Assembly: GCF_014647055.1 (NCBI RefSeq)
Contig: NZ_BMOL01000003.1
Coordinates: 62,001 to 126,000 of the forward strand
Direction of reading: 5' to 3'
Source: Deinococcus aerolatus
GTDB lineage: Bacteria > Deinococcota > Deinococci > Deinococcales > Deinococcaceae
DNA length: 64,000 bases
The translations under genes and the position numbers were made by a program. The notes beneath the pieces were generated by a model, which was given only the letters and a program-made list of their open reading frames with translations, had not been told where the DNA came from and searched no databases. Of this stretch, positions 28,034 through 38,727 are shown piece after piece. Every line of letters starts with the position of its first letter. Within the stretch, counting starts at the first letter, position 1.

Positions 28034-28893
28034 CCCTCGGCCTGCTGGCGGCGCTGGCGTGGGGTTTCGCGGACTATCTGGCGCAACCTGCCTCGCGGCG
28101 AATGGGGGCCATGCGGGCGTCCTTTGCCGCGCAGGGCTTCGGCGCGGCGGCGCTGCTGGTCTTTCTGGTGCTGACCGGCACGGGCCTGTTTCCCACCGAC
28201 GCGGTGGCGTGGGCCTGGGCGCTGGGAGCGTCCACACTGATGACGGCAGGCGGGCTGGCCTTTTACCAGTCGCTGGGGCTGGGGCAGCTGGCGGTGGTGG
28301 CCCCGATCATGGGCAGCTACGGGGCCGTGACCACCGCGCTGGCGTGGCTGAGCGGCGAACGGCTGGGCCTGCTGACTGGCCTGGGGCTGCTGGGCGTCCT
28401 GGCGGCGGTGGCGCTGGTGTCCCTGCCGCAAAACACGGAGGGCTTTCAGTCCACCCCCGCGCAGATTCAAGGGGCGTGGTGGGCCATCTTCGCCGCCGCG
28501 GCACTGGGCGCAGGCTTCTTCGTCATCGGCCACGGCCTGACTCCCCGCGTGGGCGGCGTGCAGGCGACGTGGATTCTGCGCGTGTGTACGCTGGGCCTGA
28601 CCTTCGTGACGCTGCGGGTGTGGCAGCGGCGCCGCACTGGAATGCGCCCCGCCGACGGCCCAGGGGCGCTGAAGTACGCGGGCTGGTCTGGCCTGCTGTC
28701 GACCGGAGCCATTCTTGTGACTGCGCTGGGCCTGGGACGCGGCGAGGACAGCGTCGTAACCGTGCTGGGCAGCATGTCCATCGTGCTGACCACGGTGCTG
28801 GCGCTGCTGATTAACCGCGAACGCCTGGGGCCGGTGCAGTGGACCGGGGTGGCACTGGCCTGCCTGAGCACCGTACTGATCGGGTTGAAGTGA
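28021..28893 (+). CDS. EamA/DMT family transporter
   Basis: A 290-residue protein with about ten hydrophobic segments arranged as two EamA repeats. The first repeat contains LGLLAALAWGFADYLAQPASRR and AVVAPIMGSYGAVTTALAWLSGERL. The second contains TVLGSMSIVLTTVLALLINRERLGPVQWTGVALACL, cited as VLTTVLALLINRERL, including the conserved Glu of the last loop. Members export amino acids or other metabolites; the substrate is unknown. An in-frame start further upstream is absent. Confidence 0.88.
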   Translation: MGGVTLGLLAALAWGFADYLAQPASRRMGAMRASFAAQGFGAAALLVFLVLTGTGLFPTDAVAWAWALGASTLMTAGGLAFYQSLGLGQLAVVAPIMGSYGAVTTALAWLSGERLGLLTGLGLLGVLAAVALVSLPQNTEGFQSTPAQIQGAWWAIFAAAALGAGFFVIGHGLTPRVGGVQATWILRVCTLGLTFVTLRVWQRRRTGMRPADGPGALKYAGWSGLLSTGAILVTALGLGRGEDSVVTVLGSMSIVLTTVLALLINRERLGPVQWTGVALACLSTVLIGLK

Positions 28894-28901
28894 ATTGGTT
28901 G

Positions 28902-28934
28902 GGCTGGAAAGCCGGCAACGGGGCCAGTCCAGCC
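28902..28934. terminator. Hairpin between convergent genes
   Basis: GGCTGG (28902-28907) and CCAGCC (28929-28934) can pair. The position between EamA and the convergent 36-residue ORF suits a weak bidirectional terminator; no U-run is present. Confidence 0.35.
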
Positions 28935-28940
28935 GCACGG

Positions 28941-29051
28941 CTACACCGGATTGGCCGACAGCCAGACCTGGGCCAGCATCAGTACCCCTAACAGCGTAAA
29001 CAGCATCACGGGGAGCCAGCGCCGCAACCACGCGCGGGTGCTTTCTTTCAT
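28941..29051 (-). CDS. 36-residue single-span membrane protein
   Basis: The ORF begins MKESTRAWLRRWLPVM and continues with a hydrophobic helix LFTLLGVLMLAQVWL before SANPV. This gives a basic cytosolic N-terminus and one membrane span. CATACT lies 6 bases before the ATG, close to the leaderless -10 pattern seen across the window. No family is recognised. It is small enough to be missed by gene callers. Confidence 0.5.
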   Translation of the reverse strand: MKESTRAWLRRWLPVMLFTLLGVLMLAQVWLSANPV

Positions 29052-29125
29052 GGCCCGAGTATGGCGCGGGAAGGGACAGCAGGGGGCAATGAACAATCCG
29101 TGTAAGGCCGCCCCGTTCCCTGCTC

Positions 29126-29530
29126 TCAGTTCACCTTGCAGCCCCGCAGCAGGGGCCGGGACTTGAGCGTTCCGCCGTCCACAAAGGCGCTGAGCGTCGC
29201 CGTGCCCTGATGCTCCCACCATTCCAGGCCGCTGCCTTCCCCGGTGCTGCGGCTCAGAGCGCTGTACCGCGCGCCGCTGGCGCTGACCGCCTGCGCCAGG
29301 CCGGTCTGGACGCCCTTCCAGTTCAGCACGGCGAAGGTGGGGCCGTCCGCGCCGTAATGAACGTAGGCCACGCTGACCTGCTGGTCCCGGTCACAGGTGT
29401 AGTGAAAGGTGCGGGCGCTGACCGGGGTGGGCATGGCCGCCCCACCAGCCGCATTAACGTTGACCAGGGCAGCGCTGGCCAGGGTGGCGGTCAGGGCCAG
29501 CAGGGCGGCAAGACGAAGGTGGCCAGTCAT
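29126..29530 (-). CDS. MliC/PliC-like lysozyme-inhibitor-fold secreted protein
   Basis: A 134-residue protein. It has a signal peptide ([14 protein letters not shown]) at about residues 7-20. The mature part shows the MliC pattern: [15 protein letters not shown] with an early Cys, then [10 protein letters not shown] (the inhibitor's conserved Ser-Gly loop), [14 protein letters not shown], and a final Cys (LLRGCKVN) that would pair with the first. MliC proteins block C-type lysozyme. TAGCAT lies 7 bases before the second of two in-frame ATGs, so 29530 is chosen as the start; the first ATG is inside the -10 box. Confidence 0.75.
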   Translation of the reverse strand: MTGHLRLAALLALTATLASAALVNVNAAGGAAMPTPVSARTFHYTCDRDQQVSVAYVHYGADGPTFAVLNWKGVQTGLAQAVSASGARYSALSRSTGEGSGLEWWEHQGTATLSAFVDGGTLKSRPLLRGCKVN

Positions 29531-29663
29531 ACCGCCCATGCTAGGCCGGCCGCTCTGTCACGATCCTGACTGCCCAGGGTGGCAACCAGACCAGCTTCAG
29601 CGAACAGGCAGCCATCTGCAACAGGGACGGGGACAGAGCGGACCCTCGCCGCCCGCGCCCCGC

Positions 29664-30134
29664 CTAGCCCTGGGCTGCCGCGCCCCGGCCCCACTCCATC
29701 GGCTGCTGGTCCCCCTTGATCAGCAGCACCGGCGCAGAAGAGTGCTAGGCGACCGCCTGCGCCACGCTGCCCATCAGCGCGCGGCCCAGACCGCTGAGCC
29801 CGTGGGTGGTCATCACGATCATCTGGGCGCCCTCCTCGCGGGCGATGTTCAGGATGGCGCGCGCGACATGGCGGCCCCCGGCCCGCTCGACACGGATCCT
29901 GGCGTCCGGCACACGCTCGCGCAACAGGTGTTCCAGGCCCGCCTTCAGTTCGTCCATGTTTTCCTGCGAAGTGGGCAGGGCGTAAGCGTATGCGCCGTAG
30001 CCGGACACCACCGGATCGACCTGGATGCTTACCACGGTCAGTTCGGCCCCCAGCGCCCGCGCCAGGGCCTGCGCGTGAGAGAGGGCGTGCTGGCCCAGTT
30101 CGCTGCCGTCGGTGGTCACGAGAATTCTGTTCAT
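29664..30134 (-). pseudogene. Universal stress protein interrupted by an amber codon near the C-terminus
   Basis: The readable part (29745-30134, 129 residues) is a UspA-type protein: MNRILVTTDGSELGQHALSHA at the N-terminus and the nucleotide-loop region VMTTHGLSGLGRALMGSVAQ near residues 107-126. It then meets TAG at 29747-29745. The same frame continues with HSSAPVLLIKGD, which is exactly the final strand (P-V-L-L-I) of the UspA fold, and ends at a second TAG at 29664. So a full-length protein of about 155 residues has lost its last strand by a nonsense change, a sequencing error, or needs suppression. AGGAGG precedes the ATG, so translation starts well. Confidence 0.75.
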
Positions 30135-30226
30135 GGGGGGGCCTCCTGCGGTCAGCCTCGGGCCGGCACATTACGGCGGCATTACGGCGCGGAAAACTGG
30201 GCGGGCGCAGACGCTAGCCTGCCGGC

Positions 30227-31036
30227 ATGATCAAGGTGCTGTTCGTGGGAGACGTGTTCGGTCAGCCGGGCCGCCGGATGCTGGGGGCCCGATTGCCCGA
30301 CCTGCGCCGGGAAGTGGATTTTGCCGTCGTGAATATGGAAAACGCCGCCGGGGGCTTCGGCATGCACCGCGAGGCCGCCGAGGGCGCGCTGAGGGCCGGG
30401 GCCGACTGCATGACGCTGGGCAACCATGCCTGGCACCACCGCGACGTCCTCAAGCTGATGCAGGACCCGCAGAACTATCCCATCGTGCGCCCGCTGAACT
30501 ACGCCGATCCGGAAACCCCCGGCGTCGGCTGGCGCACCTTCGAGGTCACGGGCAGGCAGGGCCAGACCGAGCGGCTCACGGTGGTCAACCTGCTGGGCCG
30601 GGTGTTCATGGACCAGGTGTCCAATCCGTTCTCGGCCATCGACCGGCTGCTGGAGCGCGAGGACCTGGGCAGCGTCTTCGTGGACTTTCACGCCGAGGCC
30701 AGCAGTGAGAAGGTGGGGCTGGCATGGCATCTGGACGGACGGGTGGCCGCCGTGATCGGCACGCACACCCATGTGCCCACCGCCGACTCGCGCATCCTGC
30801 CGCACGGCACCGCTTTCCAGACCGACGCCGGATTTACCGGCCCCCACGACAGCATCATCGGCTCGGCCCCGGAAGGCCCGGTGGCGCGCTTTGTGACCGA
30901 GCGCCCCCACCGCTACGCGGTGGCCGAGGGCCGCGCCGAGCTGAACGCCGTGTATGTCCAGATAGAGGCGGGCCGCGCCGTGTCCATCGAGCGCTACCGT
31001 GCCATCGAGGAAGCGCACGAGGAGGAGGGGCTGTAG
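30227..31036 (+). CDS. YmdB-family metallophosphoesterase
   Basis: A 269-residue protein of the TIGR00282/YmdB family. The metal ligands are in [15 protein letters not shown] (residues about 3-17), [10 protein letters not shown] (E and N), LGNHAWHH and [12 protein letters not shown] near the middle. YmdB hydrolyses 2',3'-cyclic nucleotides and affects RNA decay and differentiation in Bacillus. TAGCCT lies 6 bases before the ATG (leaderless). It is followed about 100 bases later by ppc. Confidence 0.93.
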   Translation: MIKVLFVGDVFGQPGRRMLGARLPDLRREVDFAVVNMENAAGGFGMHREAAEGALRAGADCMTLGNHAWHHRDVLKLMQDPQNYPIVRPLNYADPETPGVGWRTFEVTGRQGQTERLTVVNLLGRVFMDQVSNPFSAIDRLLEREDLGSVFVDFHAEASSEKVGLAWHLDGRVAAVIGTHTHVPTADSRILPHGTAFQTDAGFTGPHDSIIGSAPEGPVARFVTERPHRYAVAEGRAELNAVYVQIEAGRAVSIERYRAIEEAHEEEGL

Positions 31037-31137
31037 CCTCAATTGTCTTGTCCCGACAGGGCCGGGCTGGGGTCAGGGCACAACACCGCCGCGAAGCACC
31101 CCCCCGCGCCTCTTTCCCCCCACCACCGGAGGACCTT

Positions 31138-33612
<2,475 letters not shown>

Positions 33613-33642
33613 CGCGCGGCCAGCGCGGGAGCAGGGCGGTGC

Positions 33643-34809
33643 TCAGCGGTTCCTGCCGAGTTCCATGGCCCAGATGTCCTGCGGCGTTTCGCGGCGGCGG
33701 ATCACGGTCCAGTCGGTGCCGTCCGCCGCGCCGGGTTCGTACAGCGCCTCAGCGGGACGGGAGCGGCTCAGGTAGGTGCTGGCCATGGCCGCACCGTAGG
33801 CCCCGGCCTCCCCGATGGCGAGCAGGTCGCCGCGCCGGGGCGTGGGCAGCGACACGTCGCGGGCCAGCAGATCACCGCTCTCGCAGGCAGGTCCGGCGAT
33901 GTCCCAGACCCCGCAGTCTGTGCCCTCCCACAGCGCTGTTACCGGATGTTCGGCGCCGTACAGCATGGGCCGCAGCAGTTCGGTCATGCCCGCGTCCACC
34001 AGGCAGAAGTTGCGCCCGGTGCGCTTGTGGCCCACCACACGGGTCAGCAGCGTGCCGGCGCGGGCCACCAGATACCGGCCCGGCTCCACCCACAGGTCCG
34101 CGTCAAAGGCCCGTGCAGCGGCCCAGGCTTCACGGGCAATGCCGTGCAGGTCCGCGTCCAGGCCCCAGCCGCCGCCGGCGTCCAGCACCGCCAGCGGCCC
34201 GGTTTCGGCCCGCAGTTCGGCCAGCCGCCCGAAGGCCGCCGTGAAGTCCTGGGCGTCGCGGATGGCGCTGCCGATGTGCACGTGCAGCCCCAGCGCGGTG
34301 TGTCCGGCCCCGCGAAGCGCCTCCAGCACCCGTGGGGCCTGCACCAGCGTCACGCCAAATTTGCTACCCGCCGCGCCGGTCGCCAGATGGTCATGGGTGC
34401 TGACCTCCAGCGCCGGGTTGACCCGCACCAGCGCCCGCGAGTGGGGGGGCAGCAGGCCCACCTCCTCCTCGCGGTCCACGATGAACGTCGCGCCCAGCCG
34501 CGCACCCGACACGTACTCCGCGCCGGATTTGGCAGGGCCGTTGACCAGAATCTGCCCGCCCGATGCGCCCACCGCCTCGGCGCGGGCCAGTTCGCCGGGG
34601 CTGACGCACTCGAAGCCCACCCCGGCAGCCTGCAAGCGGCGCAGCAGCGTGAGATTGGGGTTGGCCTTCATGGCGTAGTACACCCGTGCCGGGCCGAAGG
34701 CAGCACGCACCCGCGCCAGGGCAGCGTCCAGCTCGGCAGCGTCGTAGACGTACAGCGGCGTGCCGAAGCGTTCGGCCGCCGCGTGGAGGGCAGGGGTGGG
34801 AATGGTCAC
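33643..34809 (-). CDS. lysA: Diaminopimelate decarboxylase
   Basis: A 388-residue PLP enzyme of the fold-III decarboxylases. The PLP Lys is in VYYAMKANPNL (about residues 41-51). HVHIGSAI, GGGWGLDADL and the C-terminal CESGDLLARD and GEAGAYGAAMASTYLSR are the family blocks. It converts meso-diaminopimelate to lysine. The GTG at 34809 is chosen because TACACT lies 7 bases upstream, giving a leaderless transcript. A decarboxylase acting on a related diamino acid is possible. Confidence 0.93.
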   Translation of the reverse strand: MTIPTPALHAAAERFGTPLYVYDAAELDAALARVRAAFGPARVYYAMKANPNLTLLRRLQAAGVGFECVSPGELARAEAVGASGGQILVNGPAKSGAEYVSGARLGATFIVDREEEVGLLPPHSRALVRVNPALEVSTHDHLATGAAGSKFGVTLVQAPRVLEALRGAGHTALGLHVHIGSAIRDAQDFTAAFGRLAELRAETGPLAVLDAGGGWGLDADLHGIAREAWAAARAFDADLWVEPGRYLVARAGTLLTRVVGHKRTGRNFCLVDAGMTELLRPMLYGAEHPVTALWEGTDCGVWDIAGPACESGDLLARDVSLPTPRRGDLLAIGEAGAYGAAMASTYLSRSRPAEALYEPGAADGTDWTVIRRRETPQDIWAMELGRNR

Positions 34810-34847
34810 GGCGCACAGTGTAGGGGGTCCAGCAGGACCAGAGGCCG

Positions 34848-36458
34848 TCAGCCTGGCCCTTCCTGCCGCCGCGCCCTGACCGCCTGAAAGGTGGCCCTGA
34901 GCAGCCGCGCCGCCTCGCTGGCCCGCACGCCGCCCGTCACGGTGGGGGCGTGGCCCCAGTGGGCGGCCAGCACGTCGCTCACGCCGCCCAGTGCCCCGGC
35001 CTTGGGGTTGGCCGCGCCGTAGACGATGGCCCCCACCCGCGCCTCCAGCGCCGCCCCCAGGCACATCGGGCAGGGTTCCAGGGTCACGACGAGGGTGCAC
35101 GCGGTCAGGTACCCCGTCCCCAGCGAGGCGGCCGCCCCGCGCAGCGCTGCGAGTTCGGCATGGCGGGTCATGTCGCCGTCCGCCCGCGATGTGTTGCGGC
35201 CCCGGCCCACCACCCGGCCGTCCGGCCCCAGCACCACCGCGCCCACCGGCACTTCGTCCTCGGCGGCCGCCTGCCGGGCCAGGGCCAGTGCCTCGCCCAT
35301 CGCGGTGTGGAGGGGGTCCGGGACCACACCCGCCGCCTCCCGTGCCCCCACGGCCCAGACCGCAGGAACCACACCGACCCACTGCACGCCCTCGCCGGAC
35401 ACCAGCAGCGGCACCGCATCCCGGTCCCCACGCGCCACCTTGAGATCGGTCAACACGTCGCTGAGCTTGCGCGTGCCGCCGGACAGCTGAATCCGGTCCC
35501 CATCCTGCCGGGTGCGGCGCCACCAGCCGGGGGGCAGCGGGAAATCCGGCTCGGGCCAGCGCTGCGCCGCCAGATGCAGCCGCCCGTCCGTCGCCGTGAC
35601 CTCCCGCGCACCGGGCAGGGTGAGGTGCGAGGTCTTGCCGGCGGCCAGCGCCCCAGCCAGCACTTCCAGATGTTCGGCATGAAAAGACAGGCCCGCCTCT
35701 GTCAGCCGCAGCCGCACGAAGCGGCGCAGGACGGCGGCAGGCTGCCCCCCCAGCGGCGTGTGGGGGTTCAGCCGGAGGGCCAGCCTTGTCAGCGCAAGAT
35801 CGTCCTGAGCGGCGTAGCCTGCCACCCGCGCCAGACTCGCCTCGGCCCCCGGAAAGCGGGCGCCCAGCACAGGCATGACCTCGCGGCGAATCCACGCGCG
35901 GCTGAAGGCGGTGTCCGCGTTGGAGGCGTCCTCGCGCCAGCCCTGACCCAGCGCGTGCAGGAAGGTTTCGATATCGGCGCGCGGCACGTCCAGCCAGGGA
36001 CGGCGCACCCGGCCCCGCTGTAGGGGAATGCCGTACAGAACGGCCTCGCCCCTTAGCACCTGCATCAGCACTGTCTCGGCCACGTCGCGGCGGGTGTGGG
36101 CGGTCAGGATCGCGGCGGCGCGGTGCCCCTTCGCCATCCGTCCCAGGAAGTCGTAGCGCACGCGGCGTGCAGCGTCCTCCAGATTCCAGCCGCGCGCCGC
36201 CGCCACCGCCGCCACATCCACCCGCGCCGACTCGTGGGCCACACCCAGCGTCCCGGCCAGTTCCGCCACCCAGCGGGCGTCCGCCGCCGATTCCGGGCGC
36301 AGGGCGTGGTCCAGATGCACGGCGACGGGCCGCGCCCCGCCCAGAAGGAGCGCCCGCAGCAACGCCACCGAATCCGCCCCGCCCGACACACCCACGGCCA
36401 CCGTCTGCCCGGCATAGGGGGCCAGCGGCTGGGCCAGCGGGGGGGGCAGGGCAGACAC
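34848..36458 (-). CDS. Fused tRNA(Ile)-lysidine synthetase and tRNA-adenosine deaminase
   Basis: A 536-residue two-enzyme protein. The N-terminal TilS half has the PP-loop VGVSGGADSVALLRALL (about residues 21-37), VHLDHALRPES and LEDAARRVRYDF, and a C-terminal TilS domain around residues 180-370. The last about 150 residues are a TadA-type deaminase: VGAVVLGPDGRVVGRGRN, the zinc ligand His in DMTRHAELAAL and PCPMCLGAALEA. Both enzymes edit anticodon base 34. GTG at 36458 is chosen because TACAAT (36466-36471) lies 7 bases before it, and the upstream ATG at 36467 overlaps that box. Confidence 0.93.
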   Translation of the reverse strand: MSALPPPLAQPLAPYAGQTVAVGVSGGADSVALLRALLLGGARPVAVHLDHALRPESAADARWVAELAGTLGVAHESARVDVAAVAAARGWNLEDAARRVRYDFLGRMAKGHRAAAILTAHTRRDVAETVLMQVLRGEAVLYGIPLQRGRVRRPWLDVPRADIETFLHALGQGWREDASNADTAFSRAWIRREVMPVLGARFPGAEASLARVAGYAAQDDLALTRLALRLNPHTPLGGQPAAVLRRFVRLRLTEAGLSFHAEHLEVLAGALAAGKTSHLTLPGAREVTATDGRLHLAAQRWPEPDFPLPPGWWRRTRQDGDRIQLSGGTRKLSDVLTDLKVARGDRDAVPLLVSGEGVQWVGVVPAVWAVGAREAAGVVPDPLHTAMGEALALARQAAAEDEVPVGAVVLGPDGRVVGRGRNTSRADGDMTRHAELAALRGAAASLGTGYLTACTLVVTLEPCPMCLGAALEARVGAIVYGAANPKAGALGGVSDVLAAHWGHAPTVTGGVRASEAARLLRATFQAVRARRQEGPG

Positions 36459-36465
36459 ACCCGCC

Positions 36466-36471
36466 ATTGTA
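36466..36471 (-). promoter_or_regulatory. -10 box overlapping a false ATG (TilS-TadA)
   Basis: TACAAT on the minus strand contains the AT of an in-frame ATG. The box is 7 bases from the GTG at 36458, the expected leaderless start. Confidence 0.6.
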
Positions 36472-36736
36472 TTGGGCAGGACATCCTTATCTCCCCCACC
36501 GCAGACTGTCCCCGAAGGCCGTCGGGCGCGCAGCGCACGGGCCGGACGCAGCGTGACGCAGCAGGGCGCGTGAGTGGGAGAGCCGCCCCCCTCTCTCGCC
36601 GGCCACATCCGAGATCTCCGGCCCAGTGCACTGGAAGCTCTACTTCACAGCTCGACAAGTCCCCCTCGAGATGGGGGGTGGGTAATTTGCTCAGGCCAAA
36701 GCCTCCGCGCCCACAGGCCCCCCAGGCCCAAATCCC
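36472..36736. other. Divergent intergenic region
   Basis: The region between the two leaderless promoters contains an isolated CCCCC/GGGGG hairpin at 36661-36677. I see no gene or tRNA in it. Confidence 0.4.
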
Positions 36737-36742
36737 TACAAT
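36737..36742 (+). promoter_or_regulatory. -10 box overlapping a false ATG (NUDIX gene)
   Basis: TACAAT covers the AT of an in-frame ATG at 36741. A second ATG follows 7 bases after the box at 36750, mirroring the TilS-TadA promoter on the other strand. Confidence 0.6.
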
Positions 36743-36749
36743 GGCCCGC

Positions 36750-37268
36750 ATGACTGGCGACGCCCGGACCATCTACGACGGCCACATCCTGAAACTGGAA
36801 CTGCTTGAGGACAAGTGGGAGGTGATCCGCCACGCCGACGCGGTGGCTGTGCTGGCACTGAACGACGCGGGCGAGATGCTGCTGGTGCGCCAGTTTCGCC
36901 GCGCCGTGAACGCCCACACACTGGAAGCCCCGGCGGGCCTGATCGACGGCGAGGAATTGCCTGAGGCAGCGGCCCGTCGCGAGTTGCAGGAGGAGGCTGG
37001 GCTGGACGGCGAGGTCAGGCTGCTGACTCGCTTCTACGCCAGCCCGGGCTTCTGCGACGAGCTGCTGTACGTGTTCCAGGCGACCGGGCTGCGCGAGAGC
37101 AAGCTGCCCCACGACGAGGACGAGGACATTGAGGTGGTCTGGATGGCGCCGCAGAAGGTGCTGGACGGCATGCGCGAGGGCCGCATCGTGGGCAGCGCGT
37201 CCACCCTGGCCGCCGCGCTGTACGGCGTGCAGAGCCTGAACGCCAGCGGCGCGGCGGCGCACGGGTGA
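36750..37268 (+). CDS. NUDIX hydrolase, ADP-ribose pyrophosphatase-like
   Basis: A 172-residue protein. The Nudix box is complete: GLIDGEELPEAAARRELQEE and AGL (about residues 70-92), with the R-E-x2-E-E metal ligands. N-terminal YDGHILKLELLEDKWEVIRHADAV and the later FYASPGFCDELLYVF fit ADP-ribose pyrophosphatases, which hydrolyse ADP-ribose to AMP and ribose 5-phosphate. The start is the second ATG, 7 bases after TACAAT. It overlaps ribF by 4 bases (GTGA). Confidence 0.93.
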   Translation: MTGDARTIYDGHILKLELLEDKWEVIRHADAVAVLALNDAGEMLLVRQFRRAVNAHTLEAPAGLIDGEELPEAAARRELQEEAGLDGEVRLLTRFYASPGFCDELLYVFQATGLRESKLPHDEDEDIEVVWMAPQKVLDGMREGRIVGSASTLAAALYGVQSLNASGAAAHG

Positions 37269-38164
37269 AGACCTACGTCTCGCCGTCCCAGCGCCCCGAC
37301 ACTGAAACGGTGGTGGCTGTCGGCTCCTTCGACGGCGTGCATCTGGGGCATCAGGCCCTGATCGCCCAGCTGAAGGCCAAGGCGCGCGAGCACCGCGTGC
37401 CCAGCGTGGTCTACACCTTTGATCCGCCCACGCGGGTGCTTACCCAGGGCGTGGAATTCCTGTCCACCCTGCCCGAGAAGCTGGACCTGCTGACCCGCTA
37501 CGGCGTCGACGAGACCATTGCCATGTCGTTTACCACCGAGTTTGCCGCCCGGCCCAAGGAGGCGTTTCTGGAGGACCTGCGCACCCTGCGCCCGCGCACG
37601 CTGGTGGTGGGCGAGGACTTCCACTTCGGGCGCGGCCGGGCCGGGGGCGTGGAGGACCTGCGCCACGTGGCCGCCGAGGTCGTGGCCCTGCCGATGCACC
37701 AGCTGGCCGGCGAGGACATCAAGAGCACCCGCATCCGCGAGCTGCTGGCGGCGGGCGACGTGGACGGCGCGGGCCGCCTGCTGGGGCGCCACTACGACGC
37801 GCAGGGCGTGGTGATTCAGGGCGATCAGCTGGGCCGCACGATTGGCTGGCCCACCGCCAACATCGGCGTGCCGGACGGCAAGGCGCTGCCGCTGGGGGTA
37901 TTCGCGGTGGTGGTGCTGGGCGACCGGGGCGAACGCTGGCACGGCATGGCGAACGTGGGGTTGCGGCCCACCGTGAACGGCAAGACCCGGCGCTTCGAGG
38001 TCCACCTGTTCGACTTCGAGGGCAACCTCTACGGCAAGGAGTTGCAGGTCAAGTTCTTCTCGCACCTGCGCGGCGAACAGAAGTTTAGCGGCCTGGACGA
38101 GCTACAGGCGCAACTGACCCGCGACGCCCAGGAGGCACGGGCGGTCCTCAGGGACGTGCGCTGA
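37265..38164 (+). CDS. ribF: Bifunctional riboflavin kinase / FMN adenylyltransferase
   Basis: A 299-residue enzyme making FMN and FAD. The N-terminal adenylyltransferase has VAVGSFDGVHLGHQALI (residues about 18-34) and DFHFGRGRAGG. The C-terminal flavokinase has LGRTIGWPTANIGVP and the GMANVGLRPTVNG strand. It starts with GTG overlapping the NUDIX stop codon and runs 17 bases into the convergent lipoprotein gene at its end. Confidence 0.97.
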   Translation: MKTYVSPSQRPDTETVVAVGSFDGVHLGHQALIAQLKAKAREHRVPSVVYTFDPPTRVLTQGVEFLSTLPEKLDLLTRYGVDETIAMSFTTEFAARPKEAFLEDLRTLRPRTLVVGEDFHFGRGRAGGVEDLRHVAAEVVALPMHQLAGEDIKSTRIRELLAAGDVDGAGRLLGRHYDAQGVVIQGDQLGRTIGWPTANIGVPDGKALPLGVFAVVVLGDRGERWHGMANVGLRPTVNGKTRRFEVHLFDFEGNLYGKELQVKFFSHLRGEQKFSGLDELQAQLTRDAQEARAVLRDVR

Positions 38165-38657
38165 AGTTCGTCACGCGCCACTCGGCATAGCCGTCGGCCA
38201 GCGGGCTGAAGCGCGAGCCGCTGTAAAAGGTGCGCGGGTAGCCGTCCACCGCGTCGTAGGTGACCCGCAGATCGGCGCAGGGCTGGGCGCGCTGGTAGGT
38301 GATGGCCTGCGTGATTTCCAGAAACAGCGCCTCCACCGGCCCCACCGTGAGCCCTCCGGGAAGGTCCGGTGCCAGAGAGTCCACGGACATGACGGTAGCT
38401 ACGCGGCCGCCCTCTACCGACACCGTCACATCAGGAAAGCGCAGCGGGGCGGCGATCCGGGCAAAATCGTAGCGGTAGTTCTGAAGCCTCGCCGCCTTCC
38501 AACGGGTGCGGGCCGTCTTCAACTCGGCCTCCAGCCGCGCAAAACCGGGTTGAACAGCGCCAGGAGCGCAGCTCTGGGGGCCAGGGCCGCCCCCCACACC
38601 GCCCGCCTGGGCGCAGGCGAGACAGCTCAGGACCATCAACAGGACAGGCCGTGTCAT
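38148..38657 (-). CDS. Secreted or lipid-anchored hypothetical protein (DUF6174-like)
   Basis: A 169-residue protein. It starts MTRPVLLMVLSCLACAQAGG, a signal peptide with a possible lipobox at LACA. The mature segment RWKAARLQNYRYDFARIAAP and the pattern of strands with PVEALFLEITQAI and VTYDAVDGYPRTF resemble small DUF6174 secreted proteins, which appear to have no assigned function. It converges on ribF with a 17-base overlap, unusual between opposite-strand genes. Confidence 0.65.
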   Translation of the reverse strand: MTRPVLLMVLSCLACAQAGGVGGGPGPQSCAPGAVQPGFARLEAELKTARTRWKAARLQNYRYDFARIAAPLRFPDVTVSVEGGRVATVMSVDSLAPDLPGGLTVGPVEALFLEITQAITYQRAQPCADLRVTYDAVDGYPRTFYSGSRFSPLADGYAEWRVTNFSARP

Positions 38658-38727
38658 GACACCCAGCATGCCGCCCCCGTGTGATGAGCCGCTGAGCCGT
38701 CCGTGGGGCGGGGCGTACCCTAGAGCC

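Noticed and set aside
36661..36677. CCCCC/GGGGG hairpin upstream of the NUDIX promoter
   Set aside because: Only five pairs and no U-run; too weak to call a terminator or operator.
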